Part shown: positions 32,946-43,800 of the stretch, piece by piece
Layout: each line of letters opens with the position of its first letter
How positions within the stretch are numbered: the stretch's first letter is position 1
From: Tragulus kanchil
Lineage: Eukaryota; Chordata; Mammalia; Artiodactyla; Tragulidae
Assembly: GCA_022376925.1 (NCBI GenBank)
Contig: JAIOJX010000025.1
Span: 6,045,141 to 6,109,140, forward strand
Direction of reading: 5' to 3'
Length of the DNA: 64,000 bases
Made by a program: the position numbers and the translations under genes
Notes under the pieces: model-generated
Seen by the model: the letters and a program-made list of their open reading frames with translations, nothing else
Told to the model about the DNA's origin: nothing
Database searches by the model: none

Positions 32946-33535
32946 AAGAAGGCAGGTTAGCTTTTCAATCTTCCCAAGTTGTCCTATAAAACACAGTGCA
33001 ACAGGATAGAAAAATCACAAACCTGTCGTCAATAGCTACAGACAAACCAGATGAAAATGTATTCTGTCAAGAACAAGGAGGGACCAGTAAGGACCAACAA
33101 CTGGGAGAGCTGCAAGACTTGCGTGGTGAGAACATCCACGCAGGAAAAAGCAGAGGAAAGGCAAAGAGGCAGGGAGGCCCCCCATCTAAGAACTGCAGCC
33201 CAAGACAGGCATGTCCCAAGCACGCGCACACAGGTGTGTGACGAGGCCTGAAGGGCAGAGCAGTCGGGGCCTTTCCCCCACTGGCAGCTGTGCCCTCCCG
33301 AAACAGAGCCCCACAAAGAGGAAAAAATGGCCAGAGCAGATCTGCACTGAGCAGGACAGAAGCAAGAGGGACAATGTGGAAAAGTACAAATAACACAGGA
33401 GAGGGGTAGCCAGGCGCCCAGAAAGCTGCCCTAACGCTTTAAGAAGACACTGGAAGCTCACAATAGATGCATCAGCGCTCAAGGAGATCCAAAGAACAAT
33501 CTGAAAAGGGGCAAAGACAGATAAATAGAGCAGGA
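32946..33535. other. Intronic DNA, nothing recognised
   Basis: Lies within the large SNRPA1-like intron 3. Short frames on both strands lack motifs. Confidence 0.35.
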
Positions 33536-33539
33536 CCTC

Positions 33540-33915
33540 ACAAAAAAAGCCCAACTCATAGCAACAGAGAGTTGAACAGTGGTTACCATAGGCTGGGAGG
33601 TGGAGGAAAAGGGGCATGACCTGCTGATTAAATAAAATAAGAGGATAATTTCAGTTATTAATAAGGAAGTAATGAAGATTTAGTGTACAACATGGTGACT
33701 ATCATTAGAATTAACATAAGGTGTACTTGAGGTGATATAAAAGTAGAACTCAGTATTCCCACTGCGCACACACAAAGGTGGTCACGTGCAGTGGTGGGTG
33801 CCCATGTGAGGCAATCATCTCACAGCGCATCAATCCGTCAGACCTCACACTGTGCACCTTACACTTTCATTTGTCCATCATATCTCAAAAAAACTTCAAA
33901 AAAAAAAAAAAAAAG
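33540..33915 (+). mobile_element. L1 3'UTR-like fragment
   Basis: GTTGAACAGTGGTTACCATA, GGCTGGGAGGTGGAGG, TACAACATGGTGACTATCAT and CACTTTCATTTGTCCATCAT, ending in an A-run at 33897-33914, match the 3'UTR pattern of older L1 subfamilies. Confidence 0.65.
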
Positions 33916-33919
33916 AGAA

Positions 33920-34735
33920 AGAATGGTAACTTTACGCACAAAGACCCACACACAGACTGCCTAACAAAGTGATGTCTTGACGTGTCTTGAAACGGTTACA
34001 CTGCTGCTTCCTTCAGGAAATAAAGGTGCTGGTTAACTTTACACCTGGACACTGATTCCTAGGATGCTAAGAGAAGAAACTGTGTCTACTTAAATAACCA
34101 GTCAGTTTCTAAGCCATCAGAAGGAGAAGTGGAATGCCAAAAAAAGAGAGCAATAAAGAAATCGAAAATAAATCTACAGATGGATGGGACAAATAAAAAA
34201 AATTCTAGAAAAGAGAAACAATAAACTCAAACACTCTAGTAATTACATTTAACATATACACATTATTTCATTTAAATGGCAGACTTGAGACTAGATTTTA
34301 AAAAAAGAATCCTATCATATCCTATCTTCAAGACACAAATCTAAAACATATGTCCAGAAAAACAAAGTAAATTTTGGATGGAAAAGAATGATCACACAAA
34401 CACTAATTGAAAGAAAGTTCGTTTTGGTACACTGCAGCAGCTAAAACCATACACCAAGGTCAAACTGCACTAATAAAATATAAATGATAAATGGTTCATG
34501 TCATCAGTAGGATACATAAAATCTGGATGTATTAAATGAAGTAACCTGGAAATATATACAACTAAGACAGACAGAACTCCAGGAAGACCTACTACCATGC
34601 AGGAATTTAACACGCCTCTCTTCATACGGACATGACAAACAGCCTTCATCTTTACAAGGAGCCTTAAGCACAACTACAACACACAGAATGTACCGTTCCA
34701 AACACTGCACATTCCCCATGGACACACATTTGGGG
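33920..34735. other. AT-rich intronic DNA, nothing recognised
   Basis: Intron 3 sequence of the SNRPA1-like locus without a recognisable repeat or frame. Confidence 0.35.
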
Positions 34736-35576
34736 TTAAGTGCTTCAGGGAATTTAGAAAGGACATGCCCTCAGATGGGGGCTTTCTGACTGTTGAAGCC
34801 AAGCATCCCTCTGGGAATGTGAAAGATGCTAGTGGACCTCGTCCACCAGGAAAGGAACAGTCAGGGGAACAGAGAAGGGAGGGGTCAAGGGCTAACAACC
34901 TAAAATCAACCCACACCATAGGAACATCAGCATAAAGTATTGAAGGGAGAAATTTAGGTTCCAAACAATATATAGCATAAGTTCAAAGTTGTTAAAAATT
35001 ATACATGCAGAGCAGAAATTTAGAAAGCATACTAAGAAATAGGTCAAAATAGTCACATCCAAATAGAGAAAATGAAACCTGTCCCTTATCTTTATATTGC
35101 TTAACCTGTTTTCCAAAACATTACCATGTTAACATCAATACCAAAAATTATTTTACATTCTTTTTCTTTTGTACTATGTCTCTGGAATCTGTGGAGTCTT
35201 ATACTCCTAGTGTATCTTAATTCAAACACTTGTGGCTGACAGCTAGCATATTAGCCACTGTGACTCTAGGAGCAGTCTCTTTATGACCCTGGGGCAGAAG
35301 AAGCTGAACAGAACTCGAAAACGCCGAGGACAGCCTGGTGACAAGGATTATGTTGGAATTACTAACTGCTCCATCAAGCCTGCACAGAGTCCAAAGGTGA
35401 GCGAGTGAGAGTGGGAAGATATGTGCAACACATACCCCAAAGAGGCTCACTGCCTGAATTAATGAAAAAAAATAAAAAACAGACAAGGTAATCTTCTGGA
35501 TTCTCCAAGTTTTCTATAAAAGGCAGCTGGTGCCTTTAACTCGTCCCTGTAAATGCATTTCCCATATTCGACTTAC

Positions 35577-35651
35577 CAGTTCTACAAGACTGCTGTTGGT
35601 GAGAATGAATTCTGTCAGACAGGGTAGAGCTTGCTTGATCTAGCCCCTCAC
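35577..35651 (-). pseudogene. SNRPA1: SNRPA1-like exon 3, copy a
   Basis: The acceptor TCATATAG precedes GTGAGGGGCTAGATCAAGCA... The nucleotides match U2A' exon 3 (GLDQALPCLTELILTNNSLVEL). About 4 extra nt after GATCA shift the frame. The donor GTAAGT is present. 75 nt. Confidence 0.82.
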
Positions 35652-36655
35652 CTATATGACTAAAAAAGACAAAATTTTAATGAAAGTGAAAATGCAGGAA
35701 GCTAACAACTTGATCTAAGCACCTGCCCAGAGGACTTCAAAGTTAGAAAAAGCCAGAGATCCTTCTTCCAATGCTCTATATGACAGAGGAAAATGAGGCA
35801 CAAAGAGAAGACTTGTCTGAGGTCACACAGGCAGGATGGTCTGCCCCCCTAAAGGGATGGGGGCTTTTTTTGACTGTTGGAGCCAAGCACGCCTCAGGGA
35901 ATCGGAAGGACGCTCGTGGACCTCGTCCACCAGGAAAGGAACAGTCAGGGGAGGAGAGAAGGGACGGGTCAAGGGCCTGACAACCTGAAATCAACCCTCA
36001 CCATAGGAATGTCAGTATCCAGTATTGAAGGGAGAAATTTAGGTTACAAACAATATATAGCATAAGTTCAAAGTTGTTAAAAATTATACATAGAGAGCAA
36101 AAATTTAAAACTAAGAAATAGGTCAAAATAGTCATAGCCAAAAAGAGAAAATGAAACTTGTCCCTTATCTTTATATTGCTTTACCTATTTTCCAAAACAT
36201 TACCATTTTAATGTCAATACCAAAAATTATTGATAGTTTATACTCTTTGTCTTTTGTACTATGTCTCTGGAATCTGTGGAGTCTTATACTCCTAGTGTAT
36301 CTTAATTCAAACACTTGTGGCTGACAGCTAGCATATTAGCCACTGTGACTCTAGGAGCAGTCTCCTTATGACCCTGGGGCAGGAGAAGCTGAACAGAACT
36401 CGAAAACGCCAATGACAGCCTGGTGACAAGGATTATGTCAGAATTACTAACTGCTCCATCAAGCCCCCACAGAGTCCAAAGGTGAGCGAGCGAGAGTGGG
36501 AAGATATGTGCGCACATACCCTAAAGAGGCTCACTTCCTGAATTAATGAAGAAAAAAGTTGACAAGATAATCTTCTGGAATCTTCAAGTTTTCTATAAAA
36601 GGCAGCTAGTGCCTTTAACTCGTCCCCGTAAATACATTTCCCCTGTTTGACTTAC

Positions 36656-36730
36656 CAGTTCCACAAGACTGTTGTTGGTGAGAATGAGTTCTGTCAGACA
36701 GGGCAGAGCTTGCTTGATCTAGCCCCTCAC
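36656..36730 (-). pseudogene. SNRPA1: SNRPA1-like exon 3, copy b
   Basis: Same exon and same frame-shifting insertion as copy a, but at four sites it keeps the base of the parental gene where copies a and c share a change. Donor GTAAG intact. Confidence 0.82.
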
Positions 36731-37623
36731 CTATATGACTAAAAAAGACAAAATTTTAATGAAAGTGAAAATGCAGGAAGCTAACAACTTGATCTAAGCA
36801 CCTGCCCAGAGGACTTCAAAGTTAGAAAAAGCCAGAGATCCTTCTTCCAATGCTCTATATGACAGAGGAAAATGAGGCACAAAGAGAAGACTTGTCTGAG
36901 GTCACACAGGCAGGATGGTCTCAGAACCCATGCCTCCTAGAGCCACAGCGGGCTCTTCTGGCTTCCACACAAGATCCAAGACAAGGTGAGCGTCCTGTGG
37001 ACACAGGCGGCCTTGCTCGTCTCAGGACTTGTGAGTAGGAGGCACAGAACACACAACAACAAACCCACAATTCAACAGTTAACTCAAGAGAAATAATGCC
37101 TATTTCAAAAAAGCAACTTAGCACCTAGAACTTCTTAAAGACTCTGTCTACAGACAGAGATGATGAAAGTGGGTAAAAAAAAAAAAAAACTTCATTTCTA
37201 TCAACAATATTCCCAAAATCATTTGCAGTTAAAGAAAAACAAACACCAGAAGACTTGTGGTAGAACGAGACAGTCAGTTAAAACCATAACTGTTGAATTT
37301 TATGTATGCCTTTCATCTGACCCCTCTGATAATTAGTATTATTATTTTTAGAAATGAGCCAAAATGTGTACAAAGCATCATGTTTTTAATTTAAATTAGA
37401 AACTTACTACAAATATACCTGATTTCTGAATACACGCAAACAAGACCTGACAAATGACAAATTACACTCTGAATCTGTATAGGAACCTGCAATTCATCCA
37501 CCATTTATGAAACACGTAGGGTAGAAAAAAGAGAAACCTGGCTTAACTGAAAGCATGTAACTGCAACTTCTTCAGGGAACTCTGCAACATCTACTGAGGG
37601 GGAAAAAGCTAGCACACACTTAC

Positions 37624-37678
37624 CATATTCTGTTCACTAATAATGGTTCAGTCTTCTCAACTAAGGAAAACCATCTAG
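37624..37678 (-). pseudogene. SNRPA1: SNRPA1-like exon 2, 3' part only
   Basis: The 3' 55 nt of exon 2 with its GTAAGT donor. It is cut off at 37678-37680 by a block junction, after which intron 3 sequence restarts. This is a junction product rather than an exon. Confidence 0.8.
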
Positions 37679-37775
37679 AGCTCACTGCCTGAATTAATGA
37701 AAAAATAAAAACAGACAAGGTAATCTTCTGGATTCTCCAAGTTTTCTATAAAAGGCAGCTTTTACCCCAAGTTCC

Positions 37776-37846
37776 CCTACAAGACTGCTGTTGGTGAGAA
37801 TGAATTCTGTCAGACAGGGTAGAGCTTGCTTGATCTAGCCCCTCAC
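37776..37846 (-). pseudogene. SNRPA1: SNRPA1-like exon 3, copy c, donor region damaged
   Basis: Exon 3 sequence as in copy a. The sequence around the donor is replaced by a short garbled stretch (37761-37778), within 100 bp of the block junction at 37680. Confidence 0.78.
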
Positions 37847-38727
37847 CTATATGACTAAAAAAGACAAAATTTTAATGAAAGTGAAAACGCAGTAAGCTAA
37901 CAACTCGATCTAAGCACCTGCCCAGAGGACGTCAAAGTGAGACAAACCTCCTTCTTCCAATCTGACAGGAAAATGAGGCACAGGAGAAGGTTTATCTGAG
38001 GTCACACAGGCAGGATGGTCTCAGAACCCACGCCTCCTAGAGCCACAGCGGGCTCTTCCGGCTGCCACACAAGATCCAAGACAAGGACAGTATCCTGTGG
38101 ACACAGGCGGCCTTGCTCGTCTCAGGACTTGTGAGCAGAGGCACAGAACACACAACCACCAAACAATTCAATAGTTAAGTAAGAGAAATAATGCCTATTT
38201 CAAAAGAGCAACTTACCATCCAGAACTTCTTAAACACCCTGTCTGTAGACAGAGATGATGAAAATGGGTTAAAAAAAAAAAAACAAGAGAAAAATCTTAA
38301 TTTCTATCAAAAATATGCTAAAGATCACTTGCAGTTAAAGAAAAACAAACACCAGAAGACTTGTGGTAGAATCAAATAGTTAAAACCATAACTGTTGAAT
38401 TTTTATGTATTCTTTGGTATGATCCCTCTGATAATTAGTATTATTATTTTTAGAAATGAGCCAAAATGTGTACAAAGCATCATGTTTTTAATTTAAATTA
38501 GAAACTTACTACAACTGTACAAATATACCTGATTTCTGAATACATGCAAACAAGACCTGACCAATGACAAATTACACTCTGTATGGGAACGTGCGATTCA
38601 TTCACCATTTATGAAACACGTAGGATAGAAAAAAGAGAAATCTGGCTTAACTGGCAGCATGTAACTGCAACTTCTGCAGGGAACTCTGCAACATCTACTG
38701 AGGGGGAAAAAGCTAGCACACGCTTAC

Positions 38728-38869
38728 CATATTCTGTTCACTAATAATGTTCTCAGTCTTCTCAACTAAGGAAAACCATCTAGCTTCCTGATTTCATTGT
38801 CCGAAAAATCAATAGCATCACATTGGTCTGAGATGGCACCGAGATTTTCAATGACAGGAATTTCATACC
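38728..38869 (-). pseudogene. SNRPA1: SNRPA1-like exon 2, copy 1
   Basis: After the acceptor TTTTTACAG the frame reads GYEIPVIENLGAISDQCDAI then DFSDNEIRKLDGFP, matching U2A' GYKIPVIENLGATLDQFDAI. A 1 nt change in the TTTGTTGAG stretch and a 6 nt loss near the end shift the frame. The donor GTAAGC is intact. 142 nt. Confidence 0.9.
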
Positions 38870-39801
38870 CTGTAAAAATTTAGGAGAGAAACCCACATAA
38901 GTATTAATATAAATAAAAGGCGCCTTAAAACATCAGCAGCATTTCAGGTAACTGGAGTCACAGCTTACGTTCCTCCCGAAAAGCGTTTACCTGGCATCTG
39001 TGCCGCTGCCAGACCCTGCCAAGGCACTGGCACACAACGCGAGGAAGAACGAGTGCTAGCTGCCAGGAAGCTTAGGGCCCATAGGTGGACCTGAGCAAGG
39101 GGGCGGTGACGAGGGCCACAAGGATGACAACACCTGCTGGCAGTAACCAGTGGCGAGCTCTTGCAAGATCATTTACAAGGTGCCTCACACGGCTCTAAAG
39201 CAAGACCTCGGAGCTAGTAAGATGGCAACGGGACTGCACACCGCGAGCGGCGGACGGTCAGCGTCCAAGCATCGTTCACACGAGGCGGGTGGACAGCAGC
39301 CCTCGACCTCTTCCGCATCCCACGGGCCGGATTCCTAGAGCTCACTGGGCTGTCTTCACGGTATCACGACAGGTCCCCTTACTCCACCTCCCCCAGCTCA
39401 AAGCCAGAGCTGAAAGTCAGTGGCTCATACACAACTCTAAGCCACCCTGTGGGCAGCTCACTGAAACACACCGATTCGGCTAACCCGGGCATCAGGACGG
39501 CGCCAGCTGCTCGGAGACGCTAATGGAGCCAAGTCCAGGGTTGTAGGGAGACATCAACGTGAGCGCTGCACCGAAAGAGGAATCCTCAGCGCTGGGGCGC
39601 TTCACACCCGGAGACGCCGCAGGGGTCAAGGCAGTGAAGGCGTCCCGTTTGCTCCTGAATTGAACGTCGATTCATCCACCATTTATGAAACACGTAGGGT
39701 AGAAAAAAGAGAAACCTGGCTTAACTGGCAGCATATAACCGCAACTTCTTCAGGGAACTCTGCAACATCTACTGAGGGGGAAAAAGCTAGCACACGCTTA
39801 C

Positions 39802-39942
39802 CATATTCTGTTCACTAATAATGGTTCAGTCTTCTCAACTAAGGAAAACCATGCGGCTTCCTGGTTTCATTGTCAGAAACGTCAATGGCATTACATTGGT
39901 CTGAGATGGCGCCGAGATTTTCAATGACAGGAATTTCATACC
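39802..39942 (-). pseudogene. SNRPA1: SNRPA1-like exon 2, copy 2
   Basis: Same exon with the same frame-shifting loss as copy 1, plus extra changes: D to N in DQCD, a V in DFSDN, T for I, and RKPHG for RKLDG. Shared damage shows both derive from one already broken ancestor. Confidence 0.88.
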
Positions 39943-40799
39943 CTGTAAAAAGGAGAGAAACCCACATGAGTATTAATATAAATAAAAGGCGCCTTAAAAC
40001 ATCAGCAGCATTTCACGGTAACTGGACTCACAGCTTACATTCCTCCCGAAAAGTGTTTACCTGGCATCTGTGCCGCTGCCAGATCCTGCCAAGGCACTGG
40101 CACACAACGCGAGGAAAAACGAGTGCTAGCTGCCAGGAAGCTTAGGGTCCATCGGTGGACCTGAGCAAGGGGGCGGTGACGAGGGCCACAAAGATGACAA
40201 CACCTGCCGGCAGTAACCAGTGGCGAGCTCTTCCCAGATCATTTACAAGGTGCCTCACACGGCTCTAAAGCAAGGCCTCGGGGCTAGTAAGATGGCAACG
40301 GGACTGCACACCGCGAGCGGCGGACGGTCAGCGTCCAAGCATCGTTCACACGAGGCGGGTGGACAGCAGCCCTCGACCTCTTCCGCATCCCACGGGCCGG
40401 ATTCCTAGAGCTCACTGGGCTGTCTTCACGGTATCACGACAGGTCCCCTTACTCCACCTCCCCCAGCTCAAAGCCAGAGCTGAAAGTCAGTGGCTCATAC
40501 ACAACTCTAAGCCACCCTGTGGGCAGCTCACTGAAACACACCGATTCGGCTAACCCGGGCATCAGGACGGCGCCAGCTGCTCGGAGACGCTAATGGAGCC
40601 AAGTCCAGAGCTGTAGGGAGACATCAACGTGAGCGCTGCACCGAAAGAGGAATCCTCAGCGCTGGGGCGCTTCAGACCCGGAGACACCGCAGGGGTCAAG
40701 GCAGTGAAGGCGTCCCGTTTGCTCCTGAACTGAACTTCTCTCCGAGAAACATAATTTCAACGAAACCAAAGTACTGCGCTTTCCGCAGACAAGAAAGCC

Positions 40800-41600
40800 C
40801 GTAGAAAGCAGATCAGCCGCGCGGCTCCCGAGACCGCGTTTTCGCCCTGGAGCGGATCTCGGACCAAGACTGCTTACTCGACACCCGGAGAAGCCGCCCC
40901 GAAGGAGCCGATCGGCTCGGGGGCTTCCACACCCCTCCCCGCCGCAGGCAGCGCGCCCCAACAGTCCGCTCCCGCAAGTGCTTTGGTGAAGGAAAAAGAA
41001 CTGAAGCGAAAGGGGGGGAAACGTCAGGGAAATGACCGCTTCCGGCCGCACGTCGCTCCCTCGCTCCGCAGGAAGGTGGCCAACACCGGTGCATCTCCCG
41101 GCCCCGCAGCGGCTCAGACCGCGAAGCCCGACCGCGGGCCAGACAGACGCCGGCGGCGCGACCGCGCATCGAGACGGCCCCGCGGGTGCGGGGAAGAGCG
41201 AGCACCGGAAGCGCCCAAGGAGCGCCTTCCGTCGTCCACGGCGGGACCCGGCCCGGGGCCCGGGACACAGGCCGCCGGCCACGCTCCCGCCCGGCGCACG
41301 CGGCTGGGCCGGGAGGCTCGCCGCCGCCCGACTCACCCGCAGGTCCAGCTCACGGTCCGGCACGGTGCTGGTGTGCTGCGCCGCCTGCTCGGTCAGCTCC
41401 GCCGGAAGCTCTGCCATCCTGCTGCCTGCAGCCTCCCGCCCGCGGCGCCTCCCTCTCCTCCCGCCGCACCGACGTCCAGGCGCGCCCGCGCGCGCCGTCA
41501 GGCAGCACTAATCGCTGTCCGAGTGCGCGCGGAGCGCGGCGTCCAGGCCGAAGCAACCGAGGGGCCAAACCCCGGGCTCGAACTCGGGCTCAGCTTCTCG
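40800..41600 (-). promoter_or_regulatory. CpG island around SNRPA1-like exon 1, copy 1
   Basis: Very GC-rich and dense in CpG (many CGCG, CCGG and GCGC words), in sharp contrast to AT-rich flanks. The exon 1 start codon lies in it at 41417, so upstream on the minus strand (41418-41600) is the promoter position. No TATA box was seen, as expected for a housekeeping gene. Persistence of CpGs suggests recent origin or germline hypomethylation. Confidence 0.7.
41337..41417 (-). pseudogene. SNRPA1: SNRPA1-like exon 1, copy 1
   Basis: ATG at 41417-41415 opens 27 codons, MAELPAELTEQAAQHTSTVP then DRELDLR, up to a GTGAGT donor. The parent reads MVKLTAELIEQAAQYTNAVR then DRELDLR. The phase-0 junction fits exon 2 starting with GY. 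It is open but carries eight replacements. Reading on into the intron gives a 253-codon frame, which is an artefact of GC-rich DNA. Confidence 0.9.
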
Positions 41601-41899
41601 GGCTCCACCTCCCCAGGACTCCCCAGAACTCGGGCTCTGCTTCGCCCTTCAGACACAACTCTAAGGGGCAGTACAAACCGCAGGAGGGGTGCTCGGAGAC
41701 GCTAATGGAGCCAAGTCCAGGGTTGTAGGGAGACATCAACGTGAGCGCTGCACCGAAAGAGGAATCCTCAGCGCTGGGGCGCTTCACACCCGGAGACGCC
41801 GCAGGGGTCAAGGCAGTGAAGGCGTCCCGTTTGCTCCTGAATTGAACTTCTCTCCGAGAAACATAATTTCAACAAAACCAAAGTACTGCGCTTTTCGCA

Positions 41900-42760
41900 G
41901 ACAAGAAAGCCCGTAGAAAGCAGAGCAGCCGCGCGGCTCCCGAGACCGCGTTTTCGCCCTGGAGCGGATCTCGGACCAAGACTGCTTACTTGACCCCCGG
42001 AGAAGCCGCCCCGAAGGAGCCGATCGGCTCGGGGGCTTCCACACCCCTCCCCGCCGCAGGCGGCGCGCCCCAACAGTCCGCTCCCGCAAGTGCTTTGGTG
42101 AAGGAAAAAACTGAAGAGAATGGGAGGAAACGTCGGGGAAACGACCGCTTCCGGCCGCACGTCGCTCCCTCGCTCCGCAGGAAGGTGGCCAACACCGGTG
42201 CATCTCCCGGCCCTGCAGCGGCTCAGACCGCGAAGCCCGACCGCGGGCCAGACAGACGCCGGCGGCACGACCGCGCATCGAGACGGCCCCGCGGGTGCGG
42301 GGAAGAGCGAGCACCGGAAGCGCCCAAGGAGCGCCTTCCGTCGTCCACGGCGGGACCCGGCCCGGGGCCCGGGACACAGGCCGCCGGCCACGCTCCCGCC
42401 CGGCGCACGCGGCTGGGCCGGGAGGCTCGCCGCCGCCCGACTCACCCGCAGGTCCAGCTCACGGTCCGGCACGGTGCTGGTGTGCTGCGCCGCCTGCTCG
42501 GTCAGCTCCGCCGGAAGCTCTGCCATCCTGCTGCCTGCAGCCTCCCGCCCGCGGCGCCTCCCTCTCCTCCCGCCGCACCGACGTCCAGGCGCGCCCCGCG
42601 CGCGCCGTCAGGCAGCACTAATCGCTGTCCGAGTGCGCGCGGAGCGCGGCGTCCAGGCCGAAGCAACCGAGGGGCCAAACCCCGGGCTCGAACTCGGGCT
42701 CAGCTTCTCGGGCTCCACCTCCCCAGGACTCCCCAGAACTCGGGCTCTGCTTCGCCGGCT
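41900..42760 (-). promoter_or_regulatory. CpG island around SNRPA1-like exon 1, copy 2
   Basis: The second copy of the CpG island and the outermost 5' end of the locus. Sequence from 42527 to about 42760 would be the core promoter. CpG density drops at about 42770, where unrelated DNA begins. Confidence 0.7.
42446..42526 (-). pseudogene. SNRPA1: SNRPA1-like exon 1, copy 2
   Basis: Identical in translation to the exon at 41337-41417 (27 codons to a GTGAGT donor) and placed 1109 bp upstream. If the block duplication is an assembly effect, the two are one exon. Confidence 0.9.
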
Positions 42761-42769
42761 GCAGCTTTG

Positions 42770-43030
42770 GCTCATTTGAGCTCTGGAGCTCTTGGCTGCA
42801 CATCTGGTGCTGGCTGTGTGTCTCTGCCCCAGCAGCGGTCTGCAGGCCCGACTCGACCTTTGTGTCCTTTATGTCCTTACAAAACGTGAAAACTCCCGAG
42901 GTTGTCTTCCTGCATTTGTGCACCACGAGGTGAAAGGAAGGCTGTGATTGCCCTCTTGGGATCCAGTGATGGGTCCCGGATTTTGGCCCCATGTGAAAAC
43001 TGGCTGGGTCACCTCCGGGCCCCCACTCCC
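42770..43030. other. Sequence upstream of the CpG island, nothing recognised
   Basis: Moderate GC, no repeat or conserved frame identified. Confidence 0.35.
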
Positions 43031-43125
43031 TATTCTTACCTGGGAAATCCCCATGAACAGAGGAGCCTGGTGGGCGGGTGTCCGTGGAATGGCAAGGCGT
43101 CAGACAGGACTAAGGCACTAACACA
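43030..43125 (+). mobile_element. Bov-A SINE fragment
   Basis: TTCTTACCTGGGAAATCCCC, GAGGAGCCTGGTGGGC and GTCAGACAGGACTAAG are a degraded Bov-A 3' half. Confidence 0.7.
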
Positions 43126-43139
43126 CACACAAGGAAATG

Positions 43140-43480
43140 TTCTGGGGCAGGGCGCCAGAAAGAATTCAAAGTAAGGCCGATTATGTAGAAACCAATTCAA
43201 AAGATTCAATTTTAATGGCGGTCTTTCTTTTTTTCTTTCTCTTTCCTTCTTTCTTTCTTAGACCCCCAGGAGGAGATGATCCACCTCTCTCCTCCAGAGA
43301 AATGCATGTTTAAATGCCATCGAGTGACAGCTGGCCCCCGTCGCAGTGGTCATTGAGAAAAAGTATCTTATGATGACATGCTGAACATGGTTTGGGGAAA
43401 AGGCCACCCTCCCACCTCCTCAGTGGCAATGCCCAGAAGTCACAGGGACTCCGGAACACTGGCTGCAAGTAAGGTTCCTT
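43140..43480 (+). repeat. Unidentified polypyrimidine repeat, unit 1
   Basis: Contains AAGAATTCAAAGTA, then GGCGGTCTTTC, a CTTT-rich tract ending in TTAG (43222-43261), CCCAGGAGGAGATGATCC, and a GCCATCGAGTGACAGCTGGC stretch. Two diverged relatives lie at about 44650 and 45010-45290. I do not recognise the family. Confidence 0.55.
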
Positions 43481-43489
43481 GAAACCTTA

Positions 43490-43800
43490 CACCTTGAGTT
43501 TACCTATCATCCCCAAATGCCAAACCTGAGCAGGGATCCCCAGAAAGCCATCCTTGGCAAAGACATGTGCACCCCTCTAGACATTGCAGCCCTCTTTCCA
43601 ACAGCAATGACAGGAAAGCCTTGAACGGCCCATCCATAGGCAGATGGAGAAAGAAGATGTCGTGGGTTATAGAAAACAGACTATCACCCCGCCACACAGA
43701 GGAAGAAAGAATGGCATTTGCAACCACACGGAGGGATCTACATCAAATAAAATTCATCAGAGTGAACTATTTATCACATGATACCCCTTCTAGCTAGAGT
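43490..43800 (+). mobile_element. Decayed L1 3' fragment
   Basis: CCCATCCATAGGCAGATGGA, GCATTTGCAACCACACGGAG and GATCTACATCAA resemble the L1 3' region around its GATGAATGGATAA and GCAACATGGATGGA words. Confidence 0.5.

Larger units (their letters stand above)
34735..36917. repeat. Adjacent ~1.08 kb duplication including exon 3 (copies 34735-35850, 35851-36917)
   Basis: The copies share intron-exon 3-intron sequence with about 4-5% differences by eye, including several in the exon. The right end of copy 1 at about 35840-35850 and the left end of copy 2 around 35851-35880 are poorly matching. Confidence 0.88.
36530..38790. repeat. Adjacent ~1.11 kb duplication (copies 36530-37680 and 37681-38790)
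   Basis: Copy 1 ends inside exon 2 (AAAACCATCTAG). Copy 2 starts at CTCACTGCCTGAATTAATGA, homologous to about 36530. The start of copy 2 has lost roughly 40 bp around the exon 3 donor. Overall about 5% different by eye. It overlaps the previous pair, forming a chain of overlapping blocks. Confidence 0.87.
38600..40730. repeat. Adjacent ~1.07 kb duplication including exon 2 (copies 38600-39660, 39661-40730)
   Basis: The interior matches at about 97%, with exon 2 itself differing more (about 8%). The right edge of copy 1 (GAATTGAACGTCG) stops at homology with the exon 1 region continued at 40730. The left edge of copy 2 starts at CGATTCATCCACCATTTATG. Confidence 0.88.
28979..42526 (-). pseudogene. 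SNRPA1: SNRPA1 (U2 snRNP A') unprocessed pseudogene, exons 1-8
   Basis: The parent gene encodes the leucine-rich-repeat protein U2A', which binds U2B'' and U2 snRNA in the spliceosome. Eight exon-like blocks lie in order on the minus strand with splice-like boundaries: exon 1 (81 nt, twice), exon 2 (about 142 nt, two full copies plus one partial), exon 3 (75 nt, three copies), exon 4 (32338-32379), exon 5 (30744-30835), exon 6 (about 30075-30150), exon 7 (29612-29682) and exon 8 (28979-29071). Introns are present, so this is not a retrocopy. Small indels shift the frame in exons 2, 3, 5, 6, 7 and 8. Exon 6 lacks a GT donor. The last exon (acidic C-terminus) was not found. Exon 1 is an open frame but has about eight replacements in 27 codons. 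The multiple exons 1-3 coincide with the 1.1 kb block duplications and may be an assembly effect. Confidence 0.85.
40590..42770. repeat. Adjacent ~1.10 kb duplication of the CpG-island exon 1 (copies 40590-41690 and 41691-42770)
   Basis: The offset is 1109 and the interiors match at about 98-99%, including exon 1. Copy 2 restarts at GCTCGGAGACGCTAATGGAG. A shorter third copy of the leading 150 bp lies at about 39510-39655. The end of copy 1 (about 41647-41690) is a scrambled stretch. Confidence 0.9.

Noticed and set aside
40656..41417. 253-codon open frame on the minus strand, and its twin at 41768-42526
   Set aside because: Only the first 27 codons correspond to SNRPA1 exon 1. A GTGAGT donor follows, and the rest is GC-rich intron read in frame.
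41990..42889. 299-codon plus-strand frame across the CpG island
   Set aside because: It lies antisense to exon 1 with an Arg/Pro/Ala-rich composition typical of random GC-rich DNA, and no domain is seen.
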